Below are positions 15,657-24,919 of a DNA stretch of 64,000 nucleotides, piece after piece. The stretch covers positions 124,001 to 188,000 of the forward strand of contig JAWKLG010000010.1 in NCBI GenBank assembly GCA_041392845.1, in the 5' to 3' direction. The notes under the pieces are model-generated. The model was not told the origin of the DNA and searched no databases. It saw only the letters and a program-made list of their open reading frames with translations. How positions within the stretch are numbered: the stretch's first letter is position 1; each line of letters opens with the position of its first letter. Position numbers and translations under genes: made by a program. This DNA is from JAGQWW01 sp041392845 (GTDB taxonomy: Bacteria > Bacteroidota > Bacteroidia > Chitinophagales > Saprospiraceae).

Positions 15657-17064
15657 AAGCATCATTTGAGCACACACCATTGAATCCTTTAAAAATTACA
15701 GCGGGTTGGTCCGCCGGTCTGTTTTCATTCCATTTGCACAATCGTTCAAACGAACACCCTTTTATTTTTGAATTGTCTTTAAAAATAACTGTACAATCTT
15801 CTACCGGAGTTCCCTCCAAATCTTCCAGACTTTCTATACCCAAAGATTCAAAAGTGATGGCCTTTGCCTCAATTTTAGATAAATCAATTCCTTTAAGGGA
15901 CTTAAGAATACTGAGTCCTGAAATCCTGAATTTATCTGTTTTTACCTTGATGGGATGTCCAATTTCTTTTAGTTGGTAATTGGTAATACCATTGATAGAG
16001 ATTTCCGGAGCATAAGGACAATTATCTGCCAATGCAAATAAGGTGGAATCCATCATGCCGCGAATCTGAAAGGATTTGCCAATGTTCTTAAATGCTGGTA
16101 ACCAATGCATGGTTTGTCCACCAAGAATTAAATTTTCTACCGTGTCGATAGCCGGTAAATTGCTTATCTCAGGCCAGGCATCCCTGCTTCTCGAATTGCC
16201 ATAGAAATATTCAATCTTTCTCAGGTTTGGGAAGTATTTCATTGCTTCCGGATGCATTTCAAAAAGATCCAATCCCTTCAATTCTGTAATCCCACTTAGG
16301 AAGTCTAATCTTAATTCTGGTGATAAATTATTTAAAGTGATATGCTTAGGTTGGATGAAGGTTCCAATGTTTACAGGACCCTTGGTCTTCAATTCCAAAT
16401 CCAGCCCATTAATTTCTTTCAGTTTTTCAAATCCCTGGATGCTTAGGTTTGGATTGTCCATACGAAGTCGAATTGCATCGCAGGACTCAAGCTCATGGAA
16501 GTCATTTACTTGCGTAATCTTAGCCGGTTGATCAAAGATTTGAATGGCATTTCCGACCTTTTTTAATTTTGGAAAAAAGCTGTACCAGGTAAGATTCAAA
16601 TGTACCCAAAGGTTTCCACCGATATATTCCAGTCCTGGAACTTTTAGCTCTATAAAATGCTGCCAGCCCGCTACGCCAATTGAAAAATCACCACCCACGG
16701 ATTTAACAGGAAAAGCAACTACTCCGGTAAAATCTTTATTGTTTTTAAATGTCAACGCACCTCCCACCGTATCAAGTTGAGGAAATTCCGGAGCCACTTT
16801 CAACCACTGATTGTTTTCAATACTCAAATTACCCTTGATGACTTTTATCTTTTCAAAAACAGGTAGGCGTTCAATTCTCGTTTGGGCCATTCCTTCTCCA
16901 GGGCCAATCTTAAAATTACCGGAGATTTCAGTACAATCAGGATACTTGCTCAGAAATTGTTCTGCTTCTTCCAAACTGGAAATTACAACATCTCCTTCCG
17001 GGCATTGAGCGAAAATCATCCCCCAAAATGCAGGAAGAAACAATACAGTCAAAAGGTATTTCAT
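15634..17064 (-). CDS. Secreted leucine-rich-repeat-like (receptor L-domain-like) protein
   Basis: A protein of about 476 aa starting at ATG 17064 (MKYLLTVLFLPAFWGMIFAQ, a good signal peptide); the longer frame upstream is not protein-like. It begins CPEGDVVISSLEEAEQFLSKYPDC, which resembles the first module of receptor L-domain/LRR proteins of Bacteroidota, followed by repeated strands of the type FPQLDTVGGALTFKNN and LPAIDTVENLILGG over the rest of the chain. The cysteine-containing C-terminus (GCSFERLCKW, GVCSNDAYEKACNN) may cap the solenoid. No sorting domain is visible. It lies downstream of the protease terminator and overlaps the WG-repeat gene, with which it probably forms an operon. 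Ligand unknown. Confidence 0.8.
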   Translation of the reverse strand: MKYLLTVLFLPAFWGMIFAQCPEGDVVISSLEEAEQFLSKYPDCTEISGNFKIGPGEGMAQTRIERLPVFEKIKVIKGNLSIENNQWLKVAPEFPQLDTVGGALTFKNNKDFTGVVAFPVKSVGGDFSIGVAGWQHFIELKVPGLEYIGGNLWVHLNLTWYSFFPKLKKVGNAIQIFDQPAKITQVNDFHELESCDAIRLRMDNPNLSIQGFEKLKEINGLDLELKTKGPVNIGTFIQPKHITLNNLSPELRLDFLSGITELKGLDLFEMHPEAMKYFPNLRKIEYFYGNSRSRDAWPEISNLPAIDTVENLILGGQTMHWLPAFKNIGKSFQIRGMMDSTLFALADNCPYAPEISINGITNYQLKEIGHPIKVKTDKFRISGLSILKSLKGIDLSKIEAKAITFESLGIESLEDLEGTPVEDCTVIFKDNSKIKGCSFERLCKWNENRPADQPAVIFKGFNGVCSNDAYEKACNN

Positions 17065-17145
17065 GAAATAAAATTGTTGGAATTTTTGTAAAGATAAAAA
17101 GCCTTCCCCTGCCACAAAAAATACGTGCATAAATCTTCTCTTAAA

Positions 17146-17173
17146 TAGAAAAAGCGCGCCGAAGCACGCTTTT
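17146..17173 (-). terminator. Intrinsic terminator of the S8 protease gene
   Basis: On the minus strand a 10-bp stem AAAAGCGTGC / GCGCGCTTTT (one G-T wobble) is closed by a UUCG tetraloop (plus-strand 17160-17163) and followed by a T-rich tract. It lies about 80 bases after the frame-corrected end of the protease. Confidence 0.88.
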
Positions 17174-17306
17174 CCTATATGTATCGTAAAATTTTCAGGT
17201 TGCAGCATTGAAAAACCGCATCCCGCAATCCCGCATCTCGCATTCCGCTTTCCTTATTCCTTCACAATCCTGCTCACAGCCCTACCATCTTCAGTAAGCA
17301 GTCGAA

Positions 17307-20249
17307 TCACATACATTCCGGGGCCAAATCATTCAGATTCATTTCAAATCTGTCACCAGGATAAACGGTTTTATTGACTTGCCTGTAGGTTCTTCCCAAC
17401 ATGTCTCCAATCCAAAGATTGACTTCTTCGGGTTTGGTAAATGCTGTAGTTACAAAAATATTGCCGGTGGTAGGATTAGGGAATACCTTTACCTGACCAC
17501 TTAGATCCACCAAATCTTTCGTTCCTGATGATGAATCCATCACGGTTATGGTGTCAATTACAGATGCTGTACAACCATCAGTACTTGTCATGGTCAAACT
17601 TACAATGTAAACTCCGATGTCGGTAAACGTGTGGGTTGGATTCTCATCTGTGCTGAAATTACCATCACCAAAGTTCCAGTTCCAGGTACCGGTTCCAATT
17701 GAAGTATTGGTAAACATTACGGTAGGGTCGTTTAGTACATCAACAGTTCTAACCGAAGGTGTAAATGATGGCTCAGGTGCCTGCCCACCAGGATCAACAT
17801 TTACATCAACCCTGGTTCTTCCACAAATGTCTCTTTGTTCGATTCTCCAGTCATAAAAATAAAAGAATGGATTGTTTCCGGATTGAATGGTTCCTTCAGT
17901 AATGGAAACAACATCCTGCAATTCATAAGGAAACTCTCCACCGTTTCTACTGTAACCAAGAGACGGACCACTTACTAGTTCCATTCTTAAATTATTACCC
18001 GCAGGAATGGTCCAGTCTAAATTGATCACGTTCTTTCCAATCTGATTTACATTGAAAACCCTCGAGGTAAGAACTTCTCCATTAATATCTTTTATCTCTA
18101 CTGTTCTGGCGCCGGTTCTATTGGCATATACTGTGAAAGATTTTAATAAGAAATCAGATTGAACATCCATCCTTAAACCGCCGATAGAAATTGGAGGATA
18201 TGCAAAATCACCAATACTTGTATCTGCAGGAGCAGTTTGGAATTCTACCAAAGCATCTGCGAAATAAGTGGTTGATTCAGTGAGGGGAGGAGTTAAAAAA
18301 GCTTGTCCTGTGCCTACCAGATTTCCACCCGCCTGAGCATCATACCATTCATAAGTGATGTTCCCGCTTGGATAGGTAAATTCATTTCTCAACAATGCCC
18401 TTGTATTTTCACAAACCGTACCATCAGGATGATCTGCTACATAGGCAATGATCGATGGTCTGTCTGTTACCTTTACTTCTGAAATCAATCGGTTGTTGTA
18501 TGGCCTCGCATCTGTAACTGAATTTGGGTTTTCTAAATCAACAATCATATCCCATTGACCTGGAATGAGGTTGAATCCATCTACTTGTATCATGGTTCGT
18601 TCACCTGGTAGCAATTCCCCGGTCCAGGTGTAGGTTTGACTTGATGGTATTTCCGGGAAATTCATGACAATATCCAAGGTTCGCAAGGTATCAGTTCCCA
18701 TGTTTTCAACCAAATAGGAAGGATACACCGTACTGTTACAATAAAACTCCCTGATATCTGCTTTGATGATCATTACATCATTGCTAACATAAGGATTTGC
18801 AGGGGTATACCCTTGGTCCACCAGCCAATCAAAAGCAGCTTTCACATCTATGATACCCATTCCAAAGACATTGTCCTCACCAGGATCCCCCAAATCCCTC
18901 GCACTCATATACAATGCCATTTTGATTTCTCTTCCCAGTACATCCGGGAAAGCTTCTCTCAATAATAGGATTGCTCCTGCAACGTGTGGCGCAGCCATGG
19001 AAGTTCCGGAAAGTAAATTGTATTCACCATCAGGATATGCTGAACGAACGCTTACTCCAGGTGCAGAAACTTCAGGTTTGATTGCAAGGCTACCAGTGTC
19101 TCCACAAATGGAAGGACCACGGCTGGAGAAGTTGGCTATAGGTAAGTTTTGGTTATTTGCGTTCAAAGCTCCTACTGAAAAAACGTTGACGAGGTCGTAG
19201 TTGATGTTGTGAGGAGGAGTAAGCGTACTCACTCCGGGGCCACTGTTTCCTGCTGAGAAAATTACAGAAATTCCTACGGCTTCCATTGCTTGGAGTACGT
19301 CAACATAAACACTTTCACATTCGTTTTGTAAGCTTGGATCCCTCCAGCTGTTGTTGATTACATCCGGAATGTCATCAATGGTATTTGGATCTCCATCAGG
19401 GTCAATCGCCCATTCGAAAGAGCCGATATTATCTTCTGTTCCCGGACTAAATCCACAAATAATAAGGGCACCAATCCAGTTGGCATTAAAAGCCACACCA
19501 ATGGTATCATCCATCATTCTGTCCAAACCAATCATAGTACCAAGCGTATGGGTACCATGTCCATCACAGTCGCTCGGAAAAGTATTATTTGGATCCCACT
19601 CATACCAGGTTTGTCCTGCATCTTTATACCAACCCATATACCTACTTGAAAAAGATGGATGAAATGGATCTATGCCGGTATCTGCACCCATGGCAATTCT
19701 TCCTGCGCCTGTATAGCCCATTTTCCACATTTTATCAGCATTGATAGCCAATAATCCGGGTTCTACTCCTCCGGGCGATGGAGGAGGGGCAGCCTCACAT
19801 GATTCCTCGATATATTCAACCAATTCTAGTTTTGCATTTAAGTCAATGCCTTTAATATCAGGTCTCTCTGCCAGTTCGAAAATTAGCTCCTTTTTAGCCC
19901 TTAAAAATATACTGTTGGCAATCCAATAAGTGTTGATGGTTTTCTGTTGCGCCAAAGGATTCCCTTCAAGTTTTTTAAGGATGGGAGCTTGTGTTGCTGC
20001 AGCTTTATCTTTTAAGGCTTTGATTACACGGACATGGCGTTCGCGGATGCTTGCATTCTCTGCGGTCATTTGCAAGTCCATGTCTTTTACGTTGATTCTA
20101 TCTTCTAGTTGGAGTCCTATATGGTGCCAACCATCGGGGTCTTTTTCTATTTCAGCAAGCAATCTTTCTGAAATAAAAGCTTTATGATTGTTTTGTCCGA
20201 AAACCACAAAGGCCTGGATAGTAAAAAAGAAAAGTAAGGCTTTCTTCAT
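17307..20249 (-). CDS. Subtilisin-like S8 serine protease with PKD domain and T9SS sorting domain
   Basis: A secreted peptidase of about 980 aa. ATG at 20249 (MKKALLFFFTIQAFVVFGQ) gives the signal peptide. The catalytic triad is visible as Asp190 (GADTGID), His231 (CDGHGTHTLG) and Ser417 (LLSGTSMAAPHVAG), with the oxyanion Asn in SAGNSGPG around 335. An N-terminal segment about 25-130 looks like an inhibitor-type propeptide. A CARDB-like and Ig-like region follows, then a PKD domain (about 845-905, WNWNFGDGNFSTDENPTHTF). The C-terminal T9SS type-A domain starts VKVFPNPTTGNIF. As written it stops early (NDLAPECM) at 17307; adding one C to the CCCC run at 17320-17323 restores LAPGMYVIRLL and a normal end (IVKE, stop at 17254-17256). 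So the frame probably ends at 17254. Confidence 0.92.
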   Translation of the reverse strand: MKKALLFFFTIQAFVVFGQNNHKAFISERLLAEIEKDPDGWHHIGLQLEDRINVKDMDLQMTAENASIRERHVRVIKALKDKAAATQAPILKKLEGNPLAQQKTINTYWIANSIFLRAKKELIFELAERPDIKGIDLNAKLELVEYIEESCEAAPPPSPGGVEPGLLAINADKMWKMGYTGAGRIAMGADTGIDPFHPSFSSRYMGWYKDAGQTWYEWDPNNTFPSDCDGHGTHTLGTMIGLDRMMDDTIGVAFNANWIGALIICGFSPGTEDNIGSFEWAIDPDGDPNTIDDIPDVINNSWRDPSLQNECESVYVDVLQAMEAVGISVIFSAGNSGPGVSTLTPPHNINYDLVNVFSVGALNANNQNLPIANFSSRGPSICGDTGSLAIKPEVSAPGVSVRSAYPDGEYNLLSGTSMAAPHVAGAILLLREAFPDVLGREIKMALYMSARDLGDPGEDNVFGMGIIDVKAAFDWLVDQGYTPANPYVSNDVMIIKADIREFYCNSTVYPSYLVENMGTDTLRTLDIVMNFPEIPSSQTYTWTGELLPGERTMIQVDGFNLIPGQWDMIVDLENPNSVTDARPYNNRLISEVKVTDRPSIIAYVADHPDGTVCENTRALLRNEFTYPSGNITYEWYDAQAGGNLVGTGQAFLTPPLTESTTYFADALVEFQTAPADTSIGDFAYPPISIGGLRMDVQSDFLLKSFTVYANRTGARTVEIKDINGEVLTSRVFNVNQIGKNVINLDWTIPAGNNLRMELVSGPSLGYSRNGGEFPYELQDVVSITEGTIQSGNNPFFYFYDWRIEQRDICGRTRVDVNVDPGGQAPEPSFTPSVRTVDVLNDPTVMFTNTSIGTGTWNWNFGDGNFSTDENPTHTFTDIGVYIVSLTMTSTDGCTASVIDTITVMDSSSGTKDLVDLSGQVKVFPNPTTGNIFVTTAFTKPEEVNLWIGDMLGRTYRQVNKTVYPGDRFEMNLNDLAPECM

Positions 20250-20430
20250 AACTGGTAGTTTTATGCGATAATTTCTATTTCTAGTGAATTTCAAAAATAG
20301 AAATAAAGGCAGGGTTTCCACCATTCAACTTTATAAAAAGTATCCTTGCTTACTTTTTAAGGGAATATTTTATTTTAAAAAGAGAATTATGAGGCTTAAT
20401 TGATTGGGGAAATTGTTGTTTAGGACAATT

Positions 20431-20958
20431 TTATTTTTCCATTTTATTAAAGACCTTGATGGCTTCATCCCACATTTTTTCCATAAAAGGAAGGGTTTTT
20501 TCCCAGGCTTTCCTCATGGCTGCAGGATAATCCTCTAAAACTTCATAAGTCTGGGATTCTTGTTTGGTTTGTCTGGAAATAAGGTCGCTTTTGTCAACAA
20601 ACCAAACCAGCATGCTCAAAAAGAAAACGTAGAGTCCGGCCATTAAAAGTCCTCCAGCTGCTTTGTTGATAAAATTGATATGTGCTGACTTAAGTATTTC
20701 TTCCAGGGTCTTTCCAAGCATCCTGATGAATAGCAGCGTAAGGCCAAAACAAATCAGGAAGGCAAGAACAAAAAGGAAAACTGAAGTGACATTTAAAGTG
20801 TCCGAAAGAAACAAGGTCAAACTTGGAGTAAAACGCACGGCAATTATAAATCCCAGCATCAGGGATAAGGCATAAAATACAGTTTTTATAATACCACTCT
20901 GGTATCCATGATAAAAACCTCCAATAACCGTGATTGCGAATAAGATATCAATTATCAT
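20431..20958 (-). CDS. CvpA family membrane protein
   Basis: A 175-aa inner-membrane protein. ATG at 20958 (MIIDILFAITVIGGFYHGYQSGIIKTVF) gives the characteristic CvpA N-terminus, with the conserved G-x-x-x-G pattern in the first helix and loop; the longer frame to 21039 is rejected because it would overlap the divergent gene's start. Four hydrophobic segments are visible (about 3-22, 28-45, 62-85, 105-125). CvpA proteins were named for colicin V production in Escherichia coli and are linked to envelope homeostasis, but the mechanism is unclear. It is divergent from the MBL-fold gene at 21038 with about 80 bases between them. Confidence 0.85.
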   Translation of the reverse strand: MIIDILFAITVIGGFYHGYQSGIIKTVFYALSLMLGFIIAVRFTPSLTLFLSDTLNVTSVFLFVLAFLICFGLTLLFIRMLGKTLEEILKSAHINFINKAAGGLLMAGLYVFFLSMLVWFVDKSDLISRQTKQESQTYEVLEDYPAAMRKAWEKTLPFMEKMWDEAIKVFNKMEK

Positions 20959-21037
20959 AAAGACAAATGTAATAGCTTTTCGATTGGTGGCGTATTTTTT
21001 TAGATTTGATGCTTCACTTTTTTTACAAACCAAATTC

Positions 21038-21940
21038 ATGAAAGTTTTCTTCCTGGCTTTTTTTCTTTTTCCTGCCTTCCTTTCAGGACAAAATTATACG
21101 CTTACTATATTAGGCATCGCTCAAGATGGAGGTTATCCCCATGCAGGTTGTGAAAAAAACTGCTGTAAAGATTTATGGAAAAATAATGGGGAAGGAGAAA
21201 AGGTCGTATCTCTTGGAATTACTGATGAAGATCAAAACAAAGCATGGATGTTTGAAGCTAGCCCGGATTTTAAATATCAATATGAAATGTTGACGAAAGG
21301 TGGTAAAAAGCTGGAAGGAATATTTATTACACATGCTCATATTGGACATTATACCGGGTTGATGCACCTGGGCAGAGAGGTGATGGGGGCCAAATCTATC
21401 CCTGTTTTCACCATGCCTAAAATGGCCGATTTTTTAAAAAATAATGGTCCCTGGTCTCAGCTCATTGAACTGAAAAATATTCAAATTAAACCCATTGACC
21501 ACTTTAAGACAAGTCTAATAGCAGATGGATTGATGGTGACTCCCTTGCTCGTTCCTCATCGGGATGAATTTTCGGAGACAGTCGGTTTTATGATTGAAGG
21601 CCCTACTAAAAAAGTTTTATTTGTCCCGGATATTAATAAATGGTCAGATTGGGATCAGGAATTGGAAACCTGGCTTCAATTGGTGGACTTCGCTTTTTTA
21701 GATGCCACTTTTTTTAAAAATGGGGAAATTCCAGGAAGAGATATGTCAGAAATTCCTCATCCTTTTGTGGAAGAAACCATGAACCTGTTGAAAGATGCTT
21801 CTTCAGATCTAAAATCCAAGATCTATTTCATTCATTTCAACCATACCAACCCGCTCATTCGTAAAGACTCTGAAGCAAGAGAAGAGGTCTTGGAAAAAGG
21901 TTTTAACCTGGCTGAAGAAGGGATGATTTTTAAGCTTTAA
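21038..21940 (+). CDS. Secreted PqqB-like metallo-beta-lactamase-fold hydrolase
   Basis: A 300-aa protein from ATG 21038, which starts with a signal peptide (MKVFFLAFFLFPAFLSGQ). It shows the PqqB-like opening LGIAQDGGYPHAGC followed by a CC pair, then the metal-binding motif HAHIGHYTGLMHLG around residue 95 (HxHxGH in place of the usual HxHxDH). Further ligands are expected at VPHRDEFSETVGF, PDINKWSDW and the C-terminal HFNHTNP. PqqB acts in PQQ maturation, but no other pqq gene is nearby and exported PqqB-like hydrolases are common in Bacteroidota, so a PQQ role should not be assumed. It ends four bases into the convergent IMPase gene. Confidence 0.82.
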   Translation: MKVFFLAFFLFPAFLSGQNYTLTILGIAQDGGYPHAGCEKNCCKDLWKNNGEGEKVVSLGITDEDQNKAWMFEASPDFKYQYEMLTKGGKKLEGIFITHAHIGHYTGLMHLGREVMGAKSIPVFTMPKMADFLKNNGPWSQLIELKNIQIKPIDHFKTSLIADGLMVTPLLVPHRDEFSETVGFMIEGPTKKVLFVPDINKWSDWDQELETWLQLVDFAFLDATFFKNGEIPGRDMSEIPHPFVEETMNLLKDASSDLKSKIYFIHFNHTNPLIRKDSEAREEVLEKGFNLAEEGMIFKL

Positions 21941-22743
21941 TCTTTTTGGAAAGCCTTTTTAATAATAGGAAATGAATGTTCAAATATGGCAGTATTTCCG
22001 GCAATGATCTCACCACTGAAGAGGTAATCCTGGCCACCTTTAAAATCACTTACTTTTCCACCTGCCTCCTGCACAAGAAATGCTCCTGCTGCCAAATCCC
22101 ACGCTTGTAATGAATATTCAAAATACAAGTCAAATCTGCCACTTGCAACATATGCCAAATCTACAGCAGCGGCACCCATTCTCCTCAGTCCGCGGGTATG
22201 ATGCATGAAATAGTTGAAAGCTTCAAAATAGGACGATTCCATGGAAAAATCGTAGTACGGAAAACCGGTTGCAATCAGACAATTCCCAATTTCATTTGAG
22301 TTGCTCACTTTGATTTTTGTGCCATTTAAAAATGCGCCTTCACCTTTAATCGCATGGTAACATTCTCCGCCTACTACCTCCAATACAATTCCCAAAATCG
22401 TCTCCCCTTTTTCTTGTAGTGCAACTGAAATGGCAAATACAGGAATGCGGTGTAAAAAATTGGTGGTACCATCCAGGGGATCAATAATCCAGACCAAATC
22501 TCCTTTTTCCTTCTGAATGGTTTCCTCTTCCGTTAGGAAAACACTTCCAGGCAAAAGAGCTGATAATCCTGCGACTAGTTTCTTTTCAGAAGTTTTGTCT
22601 ACATAACTAACCAGACTGTTCAGACTTTTGGTTTCAATTTCTTCAGAACTTACTTTCCCAAATTCCTCCTTTAAAAATTCACCGGTTTCACGAATGATCT
22701 TGATTGCCTCATTACACAAATTATTTAGTCGAACTTTTTCCAT
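21937..22743 (-). CDS. suhB: Inositol monophosphatase family protein
   Basis: A 268-aa Mg2+-dependent phosphatase of the IMPase/FBPase/CysQ superfamily. Metal-binding motifs are clear: TEEET at about 71-75, DPLDGTTNF at 88-96, and AWDLAAGAFLVQEAGG near residue 217. Inositol-1-phosphate and related sugar phosphates are the usual substrates; in several bacteria SuhB also has an RNA-related role. The symbol is by best family resemblance. Its ATG overlaps the stop codon of the upstream hpt gene (TAATG), so the two are translationally coupled in a nucleotide-salvage type operon. It converges on the MBL-fold gene with a four-base overlap. Confidence 0.9.
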   Translation of the reverse strand: MEKVRLNNLCNEAIKIIRETGEFLKEEFGKVSSEEIETKSLNSLVSYVDKTSEKKLVAGLSALLPGSVFLTEEETIQKEKGDLVWIIDPLDGTTNFLHRIPVFAISVALQEKGETILGIVLEVVGGECYHAIKGEGAFLNGTKIKVSNSNEIGNCLIATGFPYYDFSMESSYFEAFNYFMHHTRGLRRMGAAAVDLAYVASGRFDLYFEYSLQAWDLAAGAFLVQEAGGKVSDFKGGQDYLFSGEIIAGNTAIFEHSFPIIKKAFQKD

Positions 22744-23288
22744 TAGTCCTCTGATTTTAACTGATAAATAGCAGGTAGATTTCTGCCCAACTCGTCATAA
22801 TCCATCCCGTATCCTACCACAAAAGCCTCAGGAATTTCAAATCCGATATAGTCTATTTTCAAAGGATGTTTTAAAGCATCTGGTTTAAATAAAAGTGTGC
22901 TTAAATGTAATGAAGCCGGATTTTTCTTTTCTAAATCTTTTAAAAGATAAGCCATCGTATTCCCCGAATCAATGATGTCTTCTAAGATGACCACATGCCT
23001 TCCGGAAATATCGGTGTTGAGCCCCAGCACCGATTTTACTTGTCCTGTAGTTTGAGTCCCTTCGTAAGATGATACCCTGATGAAAACCAATTCGCAATCT
23101 CCTTTGAAGTGTTTGAGTAAATCAGCTGCAAAAGCATAAGCTCCTATTAAGACCGCTATGAAAATAGGCTTTTTGCCTTCAAAATCCTTACTCATCTCTG
23201 CTCCAAGACTGGCAATTCGATGTTCAATTTCTTCGGGTGAAATAAAGGGTTCAAACTCCAAATCTTTAAGCCTGATGCTTTGTTTCAT
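22743..23288 (-). CDS. hpt: Hypoxanthine phosphoribosyltransferase
   Basis: A purine-salvage enzyme converting hypoxanthine (and often guanine) with PRPP to IMP or GMP. The 181-aa length is normal. The PRPP-binding motif VILEDIIDSGNT is at about residues 100-111, preceded by the flexible loop with SSYEGTQTTG (about 73-82) that closes on the active site, and followed by the purine-contacting region VVGYGMDYDELGRNL. It is the first gene of a two-gene minus-strand operon with the IMPase, with which it overlaps by one base. The upstream 237-base gap is shared with the divergent glutaryl-CoA dehydrogenase gene. Confidence 0.94.
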   Translation of the reverse strand: MKQSIRLKDLEFEPFISPEEIEHRIASLGAEMSKDFEGKKPIFIAVLIGAYAFAADLLKHFKGDCELVFIRVSSYEGTQTTGQVKSVLGLNTDISGRHVVILEDIIDSGNTMAYLLKDLEKKNPASLHLSTLLFKPDALKHPLKIDYIGFEIPEAFVVGYGMDYDELGRNLPAIYQLKSED

Positions 23289-23465
23289 AATTATTAAACT
23301 TCTTTTTGCAAAAAAAGGAAATCAAGCGAACGAAACTAAGAAATGAACGTAATAAATAACTGGAATGGGTGTAATGTCATCGTTAAAGAGTAATAATGGA
23401 CAAAAATTCCCTCGTTTGGTCAAATTTGTCATCTACTCCCACCTATGATAGAATAATTAAATACC

Positions 23466-23473
23466 TATTTTTG
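23466..23473 (+). promoter_or_regulatory. Promoter -7 element (TATTTTTG) for the acyl-CoA dehydrogenase gene
   Basis: TATTTTTG followed by CAGCC matches TAnnTTTG and lies about 53 bases before the ATG at 23526. The -33 region is weak. The same TATTTTTGCAGCC string occurs on the minus strand at 40838-40850. Confidence 0.5.
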
Positions 23474-23525
23474 CAGCCAATATTTTAAAACAAAGCCTAA
23501 CCAAAAAACAAAAAAAATACGTTTT

Positions 23526-24746
23526 ATGTCAGATATGAATACAGCACCAGCTGCAGGCGAGAAAAAAGCAAATGTCGATAAGTTTCAGGCGCATGATTAT
23601 TACCTGATGGATGAGTTGTTGACTGAAGAGCACAAGCTGGCAAGAGAAGCAGTTAGAGAATGGGTGAAACAGGAAGTTTCTCCAATCATCGAAGATTATG
23701 CTAACAGAGCTGCTTGCCCGACTCACCTATTCAAAGGACTTGCAGAAATTGGAGCCTTCGGTCCAAGTTTGCCTGCTGAATATGGTTGCGGTGGAATGGA
23801 TGAGATTGCCTACGGAATCATCATGCAGGAATTGGAAAGAGGAGATTCCGGAATTCGTTCCATGGCCTCTGTACAAGGTTCCCTTGTGATGTATCCAATT
23901 TATAAATTTGGTACAGAAGAACAAAAAAGAAAATACCTACCCAAACTGGCCAATGGAGAATTGATTGGTTGTTTTGGATTAACGGAACCAGACCATGGTA
24001 GTAACCCTGCCGGAATGGTTACCAATATCAAAGACGATGGAGACCACGTCATTTTAAATGGTGCCAAAATGTGGATCACCAACTCTCCGGTAGCCGATAT
24101 TGCAGTAGTTTGGGCAAAGGATGAAGAAGGAGTTATCCGCGGAATGATCGTAGAAAAGGACATGAAAGGATTTTCTGCTCCTGAAATTCATGGTAAATGG
24201 TCTTTGAGAGCTTCCGTTACCGGAGAATTGGTTTTTGAAGATGTAAGAGTGCCAAAATCAAATATGTTTCCTGATATCCGCGGTCTGAAAGGACCATTGA
24301 CTTGTTTGTCAAAAGCAAGATATGGAATTGCATGGGGAGCTATTGGAGCAGCAATGGATTGTTACGATTCGGCCTTGAGGTATTCTCAGGAAAGAGAACA
24401 GTTTGGAAAACCATTGGGTCAGTTTCAGTTAACACAAAAGAAATTGGCTGAGATGATTACCGAAATTACCAAAGCGCAAATGCTAACCTGGAGATTGGGT
24501 ACGCTGGCCAACGAAGGAAGAGCTACACCTGCTCAAATCAGTATGGCAAAAAGAAACAATGTGGCCATGGCATTGGAAATTGCTCGTGAAGCAAGACAAA
24601 TGCATGGTGGAATGGGAATTACAGGCGAATATCCAATCATGAGACATATGATGAACCTGGAATCTGTAGTTACCTATGAAGGTACTCACGACATCCATTT
24701 ATTGATAACTGGAATGGACGTGACAGGATTCAATGCATTCAATTAA
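23526..24746 (+). CDS. gcdH: Glutaryl-CoA dehydrogenase-type acyl-CoA dehydrogenase
   Basis: An FAD enzyme that oxidises an acyl-CoA at the alpha-beta position; glutaryl-CoA dehydrogenases also decarboxylate to crotonyl-CoA in lysine/tryptophan degradation. The 406-aa protein resembles that subfamily over its whole length: GIRSMASVQGSLVMYPI, CFGLTEPDHGSNPAGM, WITNSPVADIAVVWAK, and the catalytic glutamate E385 in TYEGTHDIH. The Arg in GIRSM is where the subfamily contacts the glutaryl carboxylate. An N-terminal 30-residue extension is present. It has its own promoter and is followed by a long hairpin; no electron-transfer flavoprotein genes lie nearby. Substrate is inferred from similarity, not from context. 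Confidence 0.88.
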   Translation: MSDMNTAPAAGEKKANVDKFQAHDYYLMDELLTEEHKLAREAVREWVKQEVSPIIEDYANRAACPTHLFKGLAEIGAFGPSLPAEYGCGGMDEIAYGIIMQELERGDSGIRSMASVQGSLVMYPIYKFGTEEQKRKYLPKLANGELIGCFGLTEPDHGSNPAGMVTNIKDDGDHVILNGAKMWITNSPVADIAVVWAKDEEGVIRGMIVEKDMKGFSAPEIHGKWSLRASVTGELVFEDVRVPKSNMFPDIRGLKGPLTCLSKARYGIAWGAIGAAMDCYDSALRYSQEREQFGKPLGQFQLTQKKLAEMITEITKAQMLTWRLGTLANEGRATPAQISMAKRNNVAMALEIAREARQMHGGMGITGEYPIMRHMMNLESVVTYEGTHDIHLLITGMDVTGFNAFN

Positions 24747-24762
24747 TTTGTGAAGACGGGCA

Positions 24763-24797
24763 GGCGGAAAAGGGAATTGTGACCATCCTTTTCCGCC
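24763..24797 (+). terminator. Long hairpin after the acyl-CoA dehydrogenase gene
   Basis: GGCGGAAAAGG (24763-24773) pairs perfectly with CCTTTTCCGCC (24787-24797) around a 13-base loop; partly matched outer arms (GTGA..GAC with GTCGTCAC) extend it. There is no T-run, so it may stop transcription only in part or protect the mRNA end. Confidence 0.5.
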
Positions 24798-24919
24798 AGT
24801 CGTCACAAAATCATAATATTACTATAAAACCGGGCTGTTTGTAAAACTATTTGCCGGATTTACTGCGTTATTGTGAAGAATTCATCGCTTTTGCGATTCT
24901 AAAAATAAAACCGAACAGA

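Noticed and set aside
21038..21940. PQQ biosynthesis locus
   Set aside because: Only one PqqB-like MBL protein with a signal peptide is present; no pqqA, C, D or E is nearby.
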